Shown piece after piece: positions 62,606-64,000 of a stretch of 64,000 bases of DNA. The notes beneath the pieces were generated by a model. The model was not told the origin of the DNA. It worked only from the letters and a program-made list of their open reading frames with translations, and made no database searches. How positions within the stretch are numbered: position 1 is the first letter of the stretch; each line of letters begins with the position of its first letter. This DNA is from Castellaniella sp034674885 (GTDB taxonomy: Bacteria; Pseudomonadota; Gammaproteobacteria; Burkholderiales; Burkholderiaceae_B), in assembly GCF_034674885.1 (NCBI RefSeq), contig NZ_JAUCDS010000004.1, forward strand, positions 96,642 through 160,641, given 5' to 3'. The position numbers were made by a program, and so were the translations under genes.

Positions 62606-62803
62606 AGGCCTGGCAAGGCATCCGCCTTGAGCGCCCGGCCTTCCTTGGCTCATCGACACCCGCATCCATTCAGCCAGCCGTCAACATGGTAAGCCTTCAT
62701 GTCGGCGGCGAACCATTTCGGCAAGCCGTGATCTGAGCAACAGGTGGATCGTTCTGCCTGCCCAGACGCAAGGTGCGCCCGGGCACTCTCTGGAGTTCAT
62801 GTC

Positions 62804-63031
62804 ATGACGACACGTTCCCGCATTGCCTACCTGACGGCCTGCTCCGTGGCCGCTCTTGGCCTCGCCACGGCCGCGCCTGTTTTCGCCGCCAATGCGGCAG
62901 GCACCCCCGCCCGGACAACGGCCCAGGCGACTGCGAAACATGCCCCGGCCCACAAAGCCAAGGCTCAGCACAAGGCCAAGAAAGCGCATCCGTCCGCGAA
63001 GAAGCACACCATGCCGAAAACCGGAACCTGA
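62804..63031 (+). CDS. Asr-like basic periplasmic protein
   Basis: The 75-aa protein has a signal peptide (cleavage after PVFA, about residue 28) and a short mature part made of Ala, Lys, His and Thr (KHAPAHKAKAQHKAKKAHPS). This composition matches acid-shock (Asr-type) periplasmic proteins. GGAG precedes the ATG at 62804. A strong terminator follows. Confidence 0.7.
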   Translation: MTTRSRIAYLTACSVAALGLATAAPVFAANAAGTPARTTAQATAKHAPAHKAKAQHKAKKAHPSAKKHTMPKTGT

Positions 63032-63061
63032 CATATCACGATTTCCTGATCAGCCCTATTC

Positions 63062-63092
63062 AACGCCGCAGCCAGCCGCTGCGGCGTTTTTC
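63062..63092 (+). terminator. Intrinsic terminator of the Asr-like gene
   Basis: AACGCCGCAG and CTGCGGCGTT form a 10-bp perfect stem around a 7-base loop, ending in five or more T. It lies 31 bp after the stop. Confidence 0.9.
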
Positions 63093-63146
63093 ATCCTGTT
63101 TTTCGATACACTGGACCTCTTTCGACCCGCCCCAGACCGAGGCCGC

Positions 63147-64000
63147 ATGCACCTGCACCGCAATGCCCTGCATAACGAGCTCCACGCGCGTCCCTCGATG
63201 TATTTCGATGCACCCGCCCAGGTGTTCCACCTGGCCTTCCTGGACGAGAACGATGCCGCAGGCCTCATCATCCGCACGCTGTGCGATCGGCATGTGGCGC
63301 TGGCCGACCCGAACCTGCCACAGGGGGAATTCCCGGTCGGGGACGCCCATCTGAAATGGGAACGCCACACCGAATTCCTGACACTGACCCTGGTCAGCCC
63401 CGGCACCCAGACCAGCCCCTGGCCGGCCTTGCCTGCCGTGCTGGCCGAAGTGGCCGAAGCCCACAGCGCACTGCTGATCAATGCCGATCAGGTCTGCGTG
63501 GAATCGGAATCCTCCTGGCGCGACAGCCTGGAAGCCTACGGCTTCCACGACCCGGTCGGGTCCGATCTGGACGAGGGCAAGGCCACCGTCTGGAGCGACC
63601 TGCGGCTCAATGGGAACGGGCTCAACCGCATGCTGGTGCTCAATCGCCAGCTGGACGGACGACGTCTGGGCCGGATGGTGCGCCGCCTGCTGGAAATCGA
63701 AACCTACCGCCTGATGGCTTCGCTGACCCTGCCGGTCGCACGCGCGCTGGGCAGCGAACTGCGGCAATACGAAGTCGAACTGGTGACGCTGTCGGACGAC
63801 AACACCCGCACCGACGCCGGCGACATCCGGGTCTTGCTCAAACGCATCACGCAGTTGTCGGCCCGCGTGACCCAGACGCGGGCCCGCACGCGCCTGCGCT
63901 TCAGCGCCACGCAAGCCTACGCCCAACTGGTGTTCGAGCGCATCGCCGAACTGCATGAAAGCCGCACCGGCGACTGCCAGCAACTGGGCACCTTCATCGC
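63147..64000 (+). CDS. DUF3422-family protein (3' end outside window)
   Basis: The first 284 codons of a DUF3422 protein: NALHNELHARPSMYFDAPAQ at the start, then a mixed domain and a helical segment (RRLLEIETYRLMASLTLPVA). Full members have about 420 aa and two C-terminal membrane helices, which lie outside the window. Function unknown. It follows a terminator, so it has its own promoter. Confidence 0.85.
   Translation, partial: MHLHRNALHNELHARPSMYFDAPAQVFHLAFLDENDAAGLIIRTLCDRHVALADPNLPQGEFPVGDAHLKWERHTEFLTLTLVSPGTQTSPWPALPAVLAEVAEAHSALLINADQVCVESESSWRDSLEAYGFHDPVGSDLDEGKATVWSDLRLNGNGLNRMLVLNRQLDGRRLGRMVRRLLEIETYRLMASLTLPVARALGSELRQYEVELVTLSDDNTRTDAGDIRVLLKRITQLSARVTQTRARTRLRFSATQAYAQLVFERIAELHESRTGDCQQLGTFI

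Overview
The window is high-GC DNA with the gene order of a motile, denitrifying betaproteobacterium, most likely of the family Alcaligenaceae. Evidence is the flhD-flhC-motA-motB-cheA order, a rhizobial/beta-type glpSTPQUV glycerol importer, a quinol-type NO reductase with NorR, and the EmrAB/NodT efflux arrangement. Genus assignment is inference only.

Layout. 1-5.1 kb (minus strand): flagellar master regulators, stator and a CheA gene that runs off the left edge. 5.1-15.1 kb: a complete glycerol regulon, with glpSTPQUV-glpD leftwards and glpR-glpK rightwards from a shared control region carrying four GlpR-like half-sites. 15.2-19.6 kb: a TM2 protein, a lipoate-ligase-like protein, panD, a TPP riboswitch controlling a CytX-type transporter, and a short 6-phosphogluconate dehydrogenase. 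19.6-23.7 kb: norB and norR, divergent, separated by a sigma-54 promoter, an FNR/DNR-like box and three GGT-N7-ACC NorR sites. 23.8-29.4 kb: an SbmA/YddA-type ABC exporter, SirB2, YeiH, a LysR regulator and a patatin lipase. 29.4-35.3 kb: an EamA transporter, a MarR regulator and a NodT-EmrA-EmrB tripartite pump; the same 15-bp MarR-type operator lies in front of marR and of the pump operon. 35.2-36.9 kb: YchJ, a small lipoprotein too short for routine gene calling, and an outer-membrane beta-barrel protein.

36.9-42.9 kb is an accessory island next to tRNA-Asn. It is a decayed prophage on the minus strand (RusA-like resolvase, a possible late regulator, HNH endonuclease, small membrane protein, 5'-truncated gene) with an IS3-type transposase scrap. 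An AT-rich cassette on the opposite strand carries a 60-aa conserved protein, a four-helix membrane protein and a protein with the metal-binding pattern of class III nucleotidyl cyclases. This membrane protein plus cyclase-like pair is the best candidate for an undescribed (Pycsar-like or other signalling/defence) system.

43-52.8 kb: a universal stress protein, a LOG-family protein, then a catabolic operon under a LysR regulator: amidase, dihydropyrimidinase/hydantoinase, polar amino-acid-type ABC transporter and a NodB-fold hydrolase, suggesting use of cyclic imides, hydantoins or related ureides. 52.9-54.5 kb: an S4 RNA-binding protein and a RES-Xre toxin-antitoxin pair with a well-formed promoter/operator. 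54.9-62.0 kb: a LacI regulator with two inverted copies of a 17-bp operator in front of a livHMGFK-amidase operon. 62.0-64.0 kb: a DUF488 protein, an Asr-like basic periplasmic protein, and a DUF3422 gene cut by the right edge.
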